Of a stretch of 64,000 nt of DNA, positions 26,325-34,972 are shown piece after piece (position 1 is the first letter of the stretch; the number at the start of each line of letters is the position of its first letter). The stretch comes from Anaerotardibacter muris (GTDB lineage: Bacteria > Actinomycetota > Coriobacteriia > Coriobacteriales > Eggerthellaceae). The notes below the pieces were generated by a model that made no database searches, was not told the DNA's origin, and worked only from the letters and a program-made list of their open reading frames with translations. A program made the translations under genes and the position numbers. Location: positions 372,001 to 436,000 of the forward strand of contig NZ_CALPCD010000001.1 of assembly GCF_943192915.1 (NCBI RefSeq), read 5' to 3'.

Positions 26325-27695
26325 TTACAGTAGGTCGGCGTCGATGTCGCAAGCCATGAGATCATCGTAGGTTTCGCGTCGGGTGACCATGCGAGCCTGG
26401 CCGTCCTTCACGAACACGATGCCCGGACGCGGCTGACCGTTGTAGTTGCTCGACATGGAGTAGCAGTACGCGCCGGTGCCAAACATGCAGATGATGTCGC
26501 CTAGATCAGGGTGCTGCAGCGGACGATCGATAGCCACCGCATCGCCGCTTTCGCAATGCTTACCGCACACCGTAACGATCTCGGTTCGCGGCTGATTGGC
26601 CTTGTTCGCGATGACTGGCTCGTATTCCGCGTGATAGAGCGCAGTGCGGATGTTGTCGGACATGCCACCATCGATGGCCACGTACTTGCGAATGCCCGGC
26701 AGCGTCTTCAAGATGCCCACGGTATAGAGCGTCACGCCCGGAACCGCCACCATTGAACGACCGGGCTCGCACAGCAGGCGCGGCAGCTTGAAGTTATATT
26801 CCGCGCAGTACTTCTTCATGGAATCGGTGACCACCTGAGCGAAGTCATCGATGGTCGCGGGTTTATCTTCGGCAGTGTAGGCAATACCCAGGCCGCCGCC
26901 CACATCGATGTCCTCAACTTCAACGCCGTAGGTTTCCTTCACGCGCGCGGCGAATTCGACGATGACCTTGATGGCTTCGTCGAACGAATGCAGGGCGAAG
27001 ATCTGCGAGCCGATGTGCATGTGGAAGCCCACCAGGTTCACGTTGGGCATATCCAGGATGTCGCCCACGCACTTGAAGGCGAAATCCTCGCGCATGGTGA
27101 AGCCGAACTTCGAATCTTCGCAGCCCGTGCGGATATATTCGTGAGTGTCAGCCTCAACGCCTGGCGTGATGCGCATGTAGATATCTTGGGTCACACCAAC
27201 CTCGGATGCGATCTGAGAAACGCGCGTCGCCTCGATGCGCGAGTCGACCACGATGCGACCGACGCCCGCCGCGATAGCTTCCGAAAGTTCCTGCGAAGTC
27301 TTATTATTGCCGTGCACGAAGACGCGCTCCATCGGGAAATCGACCGCGCGCGCCACAGCCAATTCGCCGCCGCCAGACACATCCAGGCACAGATCATGCT
27401 TGTTCACCAAGCGGCAGACCGCCTTGTTCAAGAACGCCTTCGATGCATAGATGATGTCGGAATTCGGATAGCGCGTCCTGAATGCCTCGCGATAGGTCTC
27501 CATGCGATGCTCAAGATCAGCCTGGTCGTAGACGTACAGCGCCGTACCGGCATCTTTAGCCAGCTCGACCATATCAACGCCACCGATATACAGGTGGCTA
27601 TCGATGACTTCGGCGGTCATCGGCAAGCATTCGCCAAGTTCCATCGTAGTGCGTTCGTCGGGCTGAGCATCGAGCTTAGGTGCTGGGAGCGACAT
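26325..27695 (-). CDS. lysA: Diaminopimelate decarboxylase
   Basis: Fold-type III PLP enzyme converting meso-diaminopimelate to L-lysine (456 aa). ATG at 27695 has AAAGGG upstream. The PLP lysine is in YASKAFLNKA; HGNNKTSQEL, GFHMHIGSQIF (His/Gly phosphate contacts), DVGGGLGIAYT, EPGRSMVA and the subunit-interface CESGD (here HCESGDAVA) complete the LysA pattern. A roughly 25-residue extension precedes the barrel. Works with hom in aspartate-family synthesis but is separated from it by repeat B3. Confidence 0.96.
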   Translation of the reverse strand: MSLPAPKLDAQPDERTTMELGECLPMTAEVIDSHLYIGGVDMVELAKDAGTALYVYDQADLEHRMETYREAFRTRYPNSDIIYASKAFLNKAVCRLVNKHDLCLDVSGGGELAVARAVDFPMERVFVHGNNKTSQELSEAIAAGVGRIVVDSRIEATRVSQIASEVGVTQDIYMRITPGVEADTHEYIRTGCEDSKFGFTMREDFAFKCVGDILDMPNVNLVGFHMHIGSQIFALHSFDEAIKVIVEFAARVKETYGVEVEDIDVGGGLGIAYTAEDKPATIDDFAQVVTDSMKKYCAEYNFKLPRLLCEPGRSMVAVPGVTLYTVGILKTLPGIRKYVAIDGGMSDNIRTALYHAEYEPVIANKANQPRTEIVTVCGKHCESGDAVAIDRPLQHPDLGDIICMFGTGAYCYSMSSNYNGQPRPGIVFVKDGQARMVTRRETYDDLMACDIDADLL

Positions 27696-27794
27696 GGAAT
27701 CCCTTTCTCTCTTGATCGAATAAAGCGTGAACGTAGTTAATAGAGGCTAACTTATTTGTTCTCCCCTAATAGTAAATGGTCTACTGGAAGCTCG

Positions 27795-29450
27795 CTACGA
27801 GAATAGGGCGAAGAAACGAGATAGAAAACTTTCGTCTTCGGGCTCGACCTCATCAGGCTCTGGATCGGGCAGCGTGATAGCCTCGGTGGTCATGACGAAC
27901 TGCACAAGATCAACGTTGGTATTGCGCGCATCGACGAAGCTTCGCAGAACAAGATCACTCTTGTCGTATTCGGCCAGCATGTCATCGATCTGAGCCTGGA
28001 GCTCATCGGGGATATTCTTGGTCTCAGCGCTCAGCTGATCGGTGCCCTCTGCCAGCTGAGCTGCACCGTGAGAAAGCTGTGCGGTGCCCTGGGTGATGCT
28101 GCCCGTGGAATTCGCCAACTCCGAAGCTCCCGCATCAAGTTCACTCGAGCCACTGGTGAGCGCCCCACCCTGCTGCGCCAGTTGCGCAAGGCTGCCAGAG
28201 AGCTGCTGAAGTGGGTCGTTGATCTGATCATAGGCGGAAGCGAGCGAGCCCACACCTGAAAGATAGGCATCAAGTTGATCGAACTGGCCAGACATGCCCG
28301 AAAGCTTGCCTAGGATCGCCTGCTTTTCTGCATCAGAGAGCGAACTGGCTTGGATAGCGGCCACCAGATCTTGCATATCGCCTTTGGTTGCATCAAGGGA
28401 CTGAGCGATAGCATCGCTGGACTGCTGAAGACCCGCGAGCTTCTCAGCGAACGTAGCCGAGCCAGCCGCAACCTGCGAAAGACCCTGGTTCACCTGGGTA
28501 ATTCCAACCATATAGGCCGTCATTCCTGTTGAAAGCTCTGCTGCCCCACTTTGGAGCTTACCCACTCCTTCGTCGAGCTTTTGAGCGCCCGCGTCGAGCG
28601 CCTGGGCGCCACTATTCAAACGCTTCGCGCCCTTATCCAACTGGTCAGCGCCATCGATGAGCGCATCGAATTGCGCGGTGAGAGAATCTGAATCTGGCGC
28701 GTCAATAGCCATGGAGAATGGGATGGCCGCAATGCTGATGCCATCCATCTCGAAGTTGCTCACCTGCGCGGTGAGCGAGAACGATCCCGCCTTGCCTGGC
28801 ATCGCGTTGAACGAAACCGCTGAATCCGAACCCGAGAGCGCAAGCGTGCCGCCATCGGTCTCGATGTCCTTAGCGTGCTCCATGGGCAACGTACAAGTGA
28901 TCTGCAGCAGGTAATTCTCGAAATAGAGCGGATCGACCGCCGCGTTCTGTGCGGTCTCGATGGACACCTTCAGCATGCCCGACTTGCCCGCAAGGTCGGC
29001 CGCCGCGATGGGGACACCATCAAGCTCGTAGGAGATCTGCACGTTCCAAGGAAGATTCGTATCCGACAAGTTTCCCTGATAGACGAAGGATCCATCCTCG
29101 ATCACCAGTGCCACGCCTTCGGCATCCACTGCCAGTTCCGACTCATCGGTAAGGTTCAGTGTTTCGCTATAGGCGCCATAGTCGCGCACCATCACGGGCG
29201 CTTCAGAGAACAGCTCGTTCACCACATAGAGGTTCTTCACCGCACCTGCAGCGGTCATGCTGGCGTAAACGACCTCCTGCTTCTCGCATGAACCATCGAT
29301 AAGCCCGGTGATGTTCGCAGTGCTGGGAAGCTCTTGGTTCTCGGCAGCGAAATATGTTTCGCCGTTAGCAAGCTGAGGTAGCGCGCACGCGCCATAGAGC
29401 GTTGTTGCGAGCACACCCGCAACTACCACGTTCGTAACCTTCACCTTCAT
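27795..29450 (-). CDS. Secreted heptad-repeat protein partner of MMPL exporter (YhgE/Pip-like)
   Basis: 551 aa; ATG at 29450 (MKVKVTNVVVAG) follows GGAAGGTGAACACT. N-terminal signal/anchor helix, then a beta-rich domain (about 40-270), then coiled-coil repeats of the xxxLxxGAxxL type (LDKGAKRLNSGAQALDAGAQ at about 285 and similar repeats at 440-510) typical of YhgE/Pip and related 'X-x-x-L-x-x-G heptad' proteins. The tail ends in a short hydrophobic SFLSRFFALF segment. It lies 57 bases downstream of the MMPL gene and probably forms its extracytoplasmic partner; cargo unknown. Confidence 0.85.
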   Translation of the reverse strand: MKVKVTNVVVAGVLATTLYGACALPQLANGETYFAAENQELPSTANITGLIDGSCEKQEVVYASMTAAGAVKNLYVVNELFSEAPVMVRDYGAYSETLNLTDESELAVDAEGVALVIEDGSFVYQGNLSDTNLPWNVQISYELDGVPIAAADLAGKSGMLKVSIETAQNAAVDPLYFENYLLQITCTLPMEHAKDIETDGGTLALSGSDSAVSFNAMPGKAGSFSLTAQVSNFEMDGISIAAIPFSMAIDAPDSDSLTAQFDALIDGADQLDKGAKRLNSGAQALDAGAQKLDEGVGKLQSGAAELSTGMTAYMVGITQVNQGLSQVAAGSATFAEKLAGLQQSSDAIAQSLDATKGDMQDLVAAIQASSLSDAEKQAILGKLSGMSGQFDQLDAYLSGVGSLASAYDQINDPLQQLSGSLAQLAQQGGALTSGSSELDAGASELANSTGSITQGTAQLSHGAAQLAEGTDQLSAETKNIPDELQAQIDDMLAEYDKSDLVLRSFVDARNTNVDLVQFVMTTEAITLPDPEPDEVEPEDESFLSRFFALFS

Positions 29451-29507
29451 AGTGTTCACCTTCCATGAACAGCGTACGCCTTGATCGAGCATACACCGCG
29501 ATCCTGC

Positions 29508-31655
29508 TTACATTGCCTGCGCCTTCGCAAGGTCTTGGTCTTCTGAGCGGCCGCCCGGTCTGCGGCTGGGACGTGTCTCGCGATAGAAATGTGCGCCAAG
29601 CGTGGTCTTCTCGATGACGCGATCGAATAGCATGAAGAGCATCGGCAACAGCAAGAACGTATTGAGCGCAGCGATGAACGCGCCGCGGCCGATGAGCGTG
29701 CCAAGCCCCGCAATAACGCCGTTGCTCGAGATGATGCCGATGAATGCGCCGCACACCGTAAGGATGGTGGCCGAAGTAAGGATGGTGATAGCGCTGTGCG
29801 AAATAGCCTTGATGATGGCTGGGCGCTTGGGCATTTCGCGCCGCTTCTCCAAATAGGATCGGGACAAGATGATGGTGTAGTCCACGGTCGCGCCCAACAT
29901 GATAGCGCTGATGATGAGATAACCGATGTACTGGACGGACTCACCCGTGAAATACGGGATGGCCAGATTGATCCAGATAGAGAGCTCGATGGTGAAGAGC
30001 AGGATGAGCGGGATGGACAAGCTCCTGAACATCACCAAGAGCACCAGGCCAATGGCCACGATGGAAGCGATGAGCACGCGCATCGAGTCGTCGTTCACGA
30101 TCAGCGACATATCGTAGCTGGTCACTGTCCCGCCAACCAATTCGGCCGTACCAGGGTAGTAGCGATCGCTCACGTCGCGGATAGCCTGAACAAGCCCGAA
30201 AGCTTCAGGGCTTTCGCCCGAGAAGTCGGTGCCGATGATGATGCGCGAATAGCCGCCAGCGATAAGCTGACTCAAGCTCTCATCAGGTACGATCGCGGTA
30301 GGGACGCGTTCGGATACCGTAGTGACGTAAGACGTGACCGAGGTTACGTGCGGCAGCTCATCAAGCGCGTGGACCAATTCGCGCTCGGCTCCCCAATTAC
30401 CTTCAGGAACGAGCAAGACCCACTGACCTGAAGCGTTGAAGGTATCTTCGATCAAGTTCGTATCATCGTAGATCTGGCTCCCTGGTTCCACGAAGCCGCT
30501 CGCACCGTAGACGAATTCGGTCTGGCGCGACCCAAGGAATGCAGGCGCTACCACCAGCGCCGCCACTATGGTGAATGGGACGCTCAGGCGCAGGCACCAC
30601 TGCGCGAACTTATTGAACGAAGGCAACAGCTTGCGATGGCTCGTGCGATCCAGAAGCTTTTCTGAGAGCAACACCATCACAGGCAAGATGAAGAGCACCG
30701 ACAGGAAGCTGAACACGATGCCTTTAGCCAGCACCAAGCCCATGTCCGCGCCGATGAGGAACGCCATCACGCACAACGACAAGAAGCCGAAGAACGTGGT
30801 GGCGGCCGATGAAGCGATCACGCCCGAAGCCTTATGCATGCCAGCCAATGCCGCGTCGTAGGATGAAAGTCCTTCGCTCTTGAAGTGGCGATATTCGTGC
30901 AGCATGACGATGCCATAGTCCATGGAAACGGCCAGCTGCAGGATGGCCGCGCACATCTGCGTGATGAACGATATCTCGCCGAAGATGATGTTCGTACCCA
31001 AGTTATAGACGATCGAGATGCCAATGACAGAAAGGAACAGCACAGGCTCGAACCAAGCTTCGCTCGTGAGCAACAGCAGCCCCAAGATGACTGCGATGGC
31101 CATGATCATGATCAGCTGGATCTCGAAGTCGGACGAACCTTGCGCAACCGCTGTGTTCACCGCATCACCAGAAAGCGCCACGTTACTGGCGCCTGCTGCG
31201 GCGGCGGTCTCTTCTATCTCTTCGAGCGCAGCAACGGCCTTGGTGGAATCGAGCGTTACCTGGTAGAGGAACCCGTCATCGCTTCGCCAAGCCTTGACAG
31301 TATCGGGGTCGTATGTTTCGAGCGGACGCGCGATGTCGACCACATCGCCCAACCACAAGATATCGGAAAGGCCATCGAGCGCCTCGAACTGGCCCGCGAG
31401 CTCTTCAGCTTGCACGAGCGAAATTCCCTGCACGTAGATATAGCCATTGGGCAGATCACCACCGAACGCGTCTTCGAGCACTTCGAGCGACTGAGTGGAG
31501 GGAGATGTTTCAGGAAGATAATCGGCGAACTGGTAGTTCACCTTCACCAGCGGGATGCACAGCGCACAGATCACACAGAGCACTAACGCCCAAGCCAACA
31601 CACCCTTGCGGTGATCGAGGGTCGCGCGGAAAAGCTTGTCGACTGCCTGATGCAT
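29508..31655 (-). CDS. MMPL/RND-family membrane exporter
   Basis: 715 aa with two repeats, each one helix, a large extracytoplasmic loop, then five helices: loop 1 about residues 40-190, loop 2 about 390-540. VKVNYQFADYLPETSPS after helix 1 and the SSAATTFFGFLSLC and AIMLGATVDYTIILS segments (the GxxxDY-type proton-relay region, with MDYGIVMLHEYRH in the first half) are typical of MMPL and YdfJ-type proteins. Such pumps export lipids or hydrophobic compounds using the proton gradient. Encoded just upstream of the heptad-repeat protein; a two-component export unit is likely. Confidence 0.92.
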   Translation of the reverse strand: MHQAVDKLFRATLDHRKGVLAWALVLCVICALCIPLVKVNYQFADYLPETSPSTQSLEVLEDAFGGDLPNGYIYVQGISLVQAEELAGQFEALDGLSDILWLGDVVDIARPLETYDPDTVKAWRSDDGFLYQVTLDSTKAVAALEEIEETAAAAGASNVALSGDAVNTAVAQGSSDFEIQLIMIMAIAVILGLLLLTSEAWFEPVLFLSVIGISIVYNLGTNIIFGEISFITQMCAAILQLAVSMDYGIVMLHEYRHFKSEGLSSYDAALAGMHKASGVIASSAATTFFGFLSLCVMAFLIGADMGLVLAKGIVFSFLSVLFILPVMVLLSEKLLDRTSHRKLLPSFNKFAQWCLRLSVPFTIVAALVVAPAFLGSRQTEFVYGASGFVEPGSQIYDDTNLIEDTFNASGQWVLLVPEGNWGAERELVHALDELPHVTSVTSYVTTVSERVPTAIVPDESLSQLIAGGYSRIIIGTDFSGESPEAFGLVQAIRDVSDRYYPGTAELVGGTVTSYDMSLIVNDDSMRVLIASIVAIGLVLLVMFRSLSIPLILLFTIELSIWINLAIPYFTGESVQYIGYLIISAIMLGATVDYTIILSRSYLEKRREMPKRPAIIKAISHSAITILTSATILTVCGAFIGIISSNGVIAGLGTLIGRGAFIAALNTFLLLPMLFMLFDRVIEKTTLGAHFYRETRPSRRPGGRSEDQDLAKAQAM

Positions 31656-31759
31656 GGCGGCCCTTCATATCGAAGTCTTTCGTGGATTTGCGCAGGTGCG
31701 CTTTATATAGGTAGTATAAACAAACGAAATAACCAGAACGTGCGCAGCGGAGATTTTTC

Positions 31760-32203
31760 ATGGTAAAACTTACGGTCATCGCAGTTGGCAAGCTGAAGGA
31801 GCGCTTTTGGCGCGATGCGTGCGCGGAGTACGCAAAACGCTTAGGAGGCTATTGCGCGCTCGAAGTGCGCGAACTGCCTGATTCGAACATGCAACAAGAA
31901 GCATCGCTGGTGCTGGAGGCGCTGCCTGAAAAAGCTGCGGTGGTGGTGCTCGATATCCAAGGGAAGCCTACGTCAAGTGAGCAATTGGCGCAGCTGATCG
32001 AAGATTACACCGTTGACGGGGTCTCGCATATCGCCTTCGTCATAGGAGGATCGGATGGACTTACCGATGAAGTGAAGAGGCGGGCCGATAAGCGCATGAG
32101 CTTTGGGCCTATCACGCTGCCCCATAACCTTGCGCGCGTAGTGTTGCTCGAGCAGATCTATCGCGCGTTCAAGATTATCAAGCGCGAGCCGTATCATAAG
32201 TAA
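31760..32203 (+). CDS. rlmH: 23S rRNA (pseudouridine1915-N3)-methyltransferase
   Basis: SPOUT methyltransferase (147 aa, usual about 155-160) acting on pseudouridine 1915 in helix 69 of 23S rRNA. VIAVGKLKERFW start, trefoil-knot AdoMet motifs FVIGGSDGLTDEV and LPHNLARVVLLEQIYRAFKI, and the diagnostic C-terminus REPYHK. GGAG precedes the ATG. Divergent from the MMPL gene. Confidence 0.97.
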   Translation: MVKLTVIAVGKLKERFWRDACAEYAKRLGGYCALEVRELPDSNMQQEASLVLEALPEKAAVVVLDIQGKPTSSEQLAQLIEDYTVDGVSHIAFVIGGSDGLTDEVKRRADKRMSFGPITLPHNLARVVLLEQIYRAFKIIKREPYHK

Positions 32204-32218
32204 CGAAGAGGCTGTTCC

Positions 32219-32474
32219 ACTCAGTGAGACCTATAGGGTGAGGGTGCATAATTTACCCGCTACCCTGCTCATGGTTTGGAAATGGCTTCATTTCTATTTA
32301 GGATGAATGAAAGAAAAGTTAAATCTCTGGTTTGGGCACCTGATCCTGCCCCAAACCATTCGTGCGGTCGCTCTCCAGTATTTTTACGCGAACCTAGCTT
32401 AAGCTAGGTTCTGTCCTTAAAGATGGCTATGCGAAGTAAATTCTGCACCCTCACCCTACAGGTCTCACTGAGCG
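32219..32474 (+). repeat. Large structured inverted repeat, copy B4
   Basis: Arms CAGTGAGACCTATAGGGTGA and reverse complement of CACCCTACAGGTCTCACTG pair, a stem sequence quite different from other copies. Inner hairpin GAACCTAGCTT / AAGCTAGGTTC; the internal loop is enlarged by an extra stem CATGGTTTGG ... CCAAACCATTCGTG. Occupies the 316-bp gap between convergent rlmH and the LCP gene; no gene seen there. Confidence 0.88.
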
Positions 32475-32478
32475 CATA

Positions 32479-32512
32479 ACAAAAAGGGCCGACAAGCTGT
32501 CGGCCCTTTCGC
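32479..32512 (-). terminator. Rho-independent terminator of the LCP gene
   Basis: Minus strand GGGCCGACA-gctt-TGTCGGCCC followed by TTTTTGTT, just past the stop codon. Confidence 0.92.
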
Positions 32513-32518
32513 ATTTCA

Positions 32519-34009
32519 CTATTGCCAGTCGGCGCCTATCACTACGAGATAGTCAGTGGTGAAGGAATAGGTGCCACCCGAGTTCTTCTTGATCTGGCCG
32601 ATACCGAGAGCATCTGCGATGGCTTGCGCCTGAGCTTTGTCGGCGTCTTTGTTATAGACGATGATGGTGTTCTTGTACTTCGAGTTATCAGCGTTGCCTG
32701 TGTCGGTGATCGCACCAAGTTCCGAGAGCGTTGCGGCTGCCTCTGCGGCCACACCGTTGATGCCTGCGCCGTTGCGCACTGCGATCTTCACGCCGTTGAG
32801 CGTAGCACTGTTAGCGGAACTGCTATTCTTCTTGGAGCTTGACGAAGTGCCGCCATCACCGACCACTGCCAACGTAACGCCCGTGTTCGGGTCGATCAAG
32901 CCTTCTTCGGTCGGAGGCAAGCCCGCATCAACGCGCTTCATCATCTCGCGCCATGGCTCTTCATCAAGGATAGCCCACCAGATGTCGTTCTCGTAGAGCG
33001 GAGTGGTAGGCTCCATGGCGGAATAGATGTCTTCTTCAACGTTGATATCCTTGAAGGTATTCGCGAAACCGAGGATGCTCGACACGGAGAAATCGGTGGT
33101 GATGTAGTTCGCCAAGGTATTCACGGTGTTGGTCATGGTAGCCACGTCAGAGGACATGATCTTCTTCAAGATGGCCGAGATGACCATGCGCTGATTCGCG
33201 GCACGCATCAGGTCGCCGTCGCCATACTGGTCATACGCATGGCGCGAACGACACAACACGAGCGCTTGGGATCCGTTCAGTGTCTGAGGGCCAGCCTCGA
33301 GCGGTTCGCCAGCCAAAGGATCGTTGATGGCCATGGGCACGTCCACTTCAACGCCGCCAAGGGCATTCACCACGTCCTCGAAACCATTGAAGTCGATCTC
33401 GGCATAATGGTGGATGGGCACGCCAGCCAGTTCAGAGACGGTCTTCACCGCAAGTGCGGGACCGCCGAATGCGTAAGCTGCATTGATCTTCTGCTTGCCA
33501 TAAGAGCCCAGTTCGACCATGGTATCACGATAGATCGAGACCATGGTTATCTTGCAATTCTTCGGATCGACGCGCGTTAGGATCATGGAGTCGGTACGAT
33601 AAGCGCCGCCATAGATGTCGCTTTCTTCGCGCTCGTCCGATTTGTCCACGCCAATGAGCAGCATGTAGAACGGCTCACTGGGCGAATCGGATGCCGTAAG
33701 GGTGTTCATAAGATCGTCATCGATGCCGTCTTGGAGGTTGCGATCGATGCCAGAGATGAAGGCGAATGCCACGCCAGCGCCTGCAAGGATGACCACCAAG
33801 AAGATAGCGGCCGCGGTCAGACCGATCTTGCGCTTGCGGCGCTTCTTCTGCTTGTGAGCAGCAGCTTGATACTGTTCGGCGTTGCCGTGGCGCGAATAAG
33901 CACTAGCGTCATATTGCGAGGAATACGCAGTTGGCGTGCTCTGCGCGTTGGACGATTCATCAATGAATGGAGCGCTGTGGCGCCCACTGTTTTTCTTCGA
34001 TTTCATCAT
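32519..34009 (-). CDS. LytR-CpsA-Psr (LCP) family cell-wall polymer ligase with LytR_C domain
   Basis: 496 aa. Cytoplasmic disordered head (1-55), basic KKRRKRK cluster, one transmembrane helix (about 63-85), then the LCP catalytic domain: MLLIGVDKSDE, RTDSMILTRVDP, VSIYRDTMV, INAAYAFGG, and LNGSQALVLCRSRHAYDQYGDGD with the Arg/Asp set that binds pyrophosphate and metal. A Ser-rich linker leads to a C-terminal LytR_C domain (about 415-495). LCP enzymes attach polymers from polyprenyl carriers to peptidoglycan outside the membrane. The start has no Shine-Dalgarno and a promoter -10 sits six bases upstream, suggesting a leaderless mRNA. Confidence 0.94.
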   Translation of the reverse strand: MMKSKKNSGRHSAPFIDESSNAQSTPTAYSSQYDASAYSRHGNAEQYQAAAHKQKKRRKRKIGLTAAAIFLVVILAGAGVAFAFISGIDRNLQDGIDDDLMNTLTASDSPSEPFYMLLIGVDKSDEREESDIYGGAYRTDSMILTRVDPKNCKITMVSIYRDTMVELGSYGKQKINAAYAFGGPALAVKTVSELAGVPIHHYAEIDFNGFEDVVNALGGVEVDVPMAINDPLAGEPLEAGPQTLNGSQALVLCRSRHAYDQYGDGDLMRAANQRMVISAILKKIMSSDVATMTNTVNTLANYITTDFSVSSILGFANTFKDINVEEDIYSAMEPTTPLYENDIWWAILDEEPWREMMKRVDAGLPPTEEGLIDPNTGVTLAVVGDGGTSSSSKKNSSSANSATLNGVKIAVRNGAGINGVAAEAAATLSELGAITDTGNADNSKYKNTIIVYNKDADKAQAQAIADALGIGQIKKNSGGTYSFTTDYLVVIGADWQ

Positions 34010-34015
34010 CGTTCT

Positions 34016-34044
34016 ATAATGCGCAATTTTGAATCGTTACGCAA
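34016..34044 (-). promoter_or_regulatory. Promoter of the LCP gene, implies leaderless transcript
   Basis: Minus strand TTGCGT (34039-34044), 17-base spacer, CATTAT (34016-34021). The ATG begins seven bases after the -10 box, about where transcription should start. Confidence 0.5.
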
Positions 34045-34116
34045 TTGTTATCAGGTGAGCTGACAATAACTCCCCTTATTTAACGTGAATTCTTCAAATT
34101 TGCACCCAGCGCATCT

Positions 34117-34257
34117 GAGAAAGCTGGTTCCTGCGAGGTTCATATTCTCTCGCTACCCTGTTCGCCCCTTCGGGGCTCATGCGGTCGCTCGATGTCTTAA
34201 TTAAATATATCTGTGCATCGAGAGAATCTGATACCTCTCTGGCACCCAGCTCTCTCA
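34117..34257 (+). repeat. Large structured inverted repeat, copy B5 (short form)
   Basis: Arms GAAAGCTGGTTCC...GAGGTT...ATTCTCTC and reverse complement GAGAGCTGGGTGCCAGAGAG...ATTCTCTC. The centre keeps CTACCCTGTTCGCC and GGGGCTCATGCGGTCGCTCG with an extended GCCCC-ttc-GGGGC hairpin. Very similar to the module nested inside B8 (50282-50415). Lies in the 305-bp gap upstream of the LCP gene; no gene seen there. Confidence 0.85.
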
Positions 34258-34313
34258 ACAGCGGAGATTCAGCCTTGGAATTCACGTTGGATTCGTCTAG
34301 TCCTTGTTCAGGG

Positions 34314-34850
34314 TTAGGGGGTTGGGATGGTGAACTTCCAAGCACAGGCACAGGTAGGATCTTCGATCTCGGGATAGCAGCTTAAACACTCAGTTTGGAT
34401 GCGATCATCGATGGCGCGGGCGAAGGTGGCATATTCGTTGACCCCCACTGGTTTACAGGGATGGAACTCCATTCCCTTGCGGCTGCGTGCTGCTTGCACA
34501 CGGCACACTTCGATACGGAAGATGAGCGCATCGTCTTCCCAATGCAGGCTCGACTCATTCGCAATCGAATTGTAATTGAGACGAAACGCCTGCTCAAGAC
34601 CCTCAAGACCGGGATGTTCGGGCAGGCCGAGGAATTTCTTCAAGCGCTTGCCCTCTGAGAGCGGATAACGATTCCACACCTCGGCATCAACATCCATCGC
34701 GCGATCCATGCCGTCTTGCTCTTCGAGCACCTGAAACCACACGCCATCCATCGCCACCAAATTCTTCGCCGACATCTCTAAGAGCTCTATCAGCTGCTCC
34801 TTGGTCAGGTCTTCAAGATCATTCATGTCGCATTTCTTCACGTCAGACAT
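34314..34850 (-). CDS. Conserved cytosolic protein, DUF6125/amino-thiazoline-carboxylate hydrolase-like
   Basis: 178 aa with no signal peptide. The pattern LTKEQLIELLEMSAKNLVAMDGVWFQ, RLKKFLGLPEH, and a Cys-bearing C-terminal half (FRIEVCRVQAARSRKGMEFHPC, then TECLSCYPEIEDPTCACAW) resembles the DUF6125 and L-2-amino-thiazoline-4-carboxylate hydrolase-like group; five or six conserved-looking cysteines may bind metal. The call rests on remembered family pattern, so function is uncertain. Divergent from murT-gatD; repeat B5 lies just beyond its stop. Confidence 0.75.
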   Translation of the reverse strand: MSDVKKCDMNDLEDLTKEQLIELLEMSAKNLVAMDGVWFQVLEEQDGMDRAMDVDAEVWNRYPLSEGKRLKKFLGLPEHPGLEGLEQAFRLNYNSIANESSLHWEDDALIFRIEVCRVQAARSRKGMEFHPCKPVGVNEYATFARAIDDRIQTECLSCYPEIEDPTCACAWKFTIPTP

Positions 34851-34972
34851 CGCAGCGCCTCCTGTTCTTGCTTGCTGCTATTTTGACATAATTTGTGCGG
34901 ATAGCAGTGCTCGAGCGTGCGTGGGCACAGGCGTGCGTGTAGAATTATCGAAACGACTAACAAGGAGCGAAC

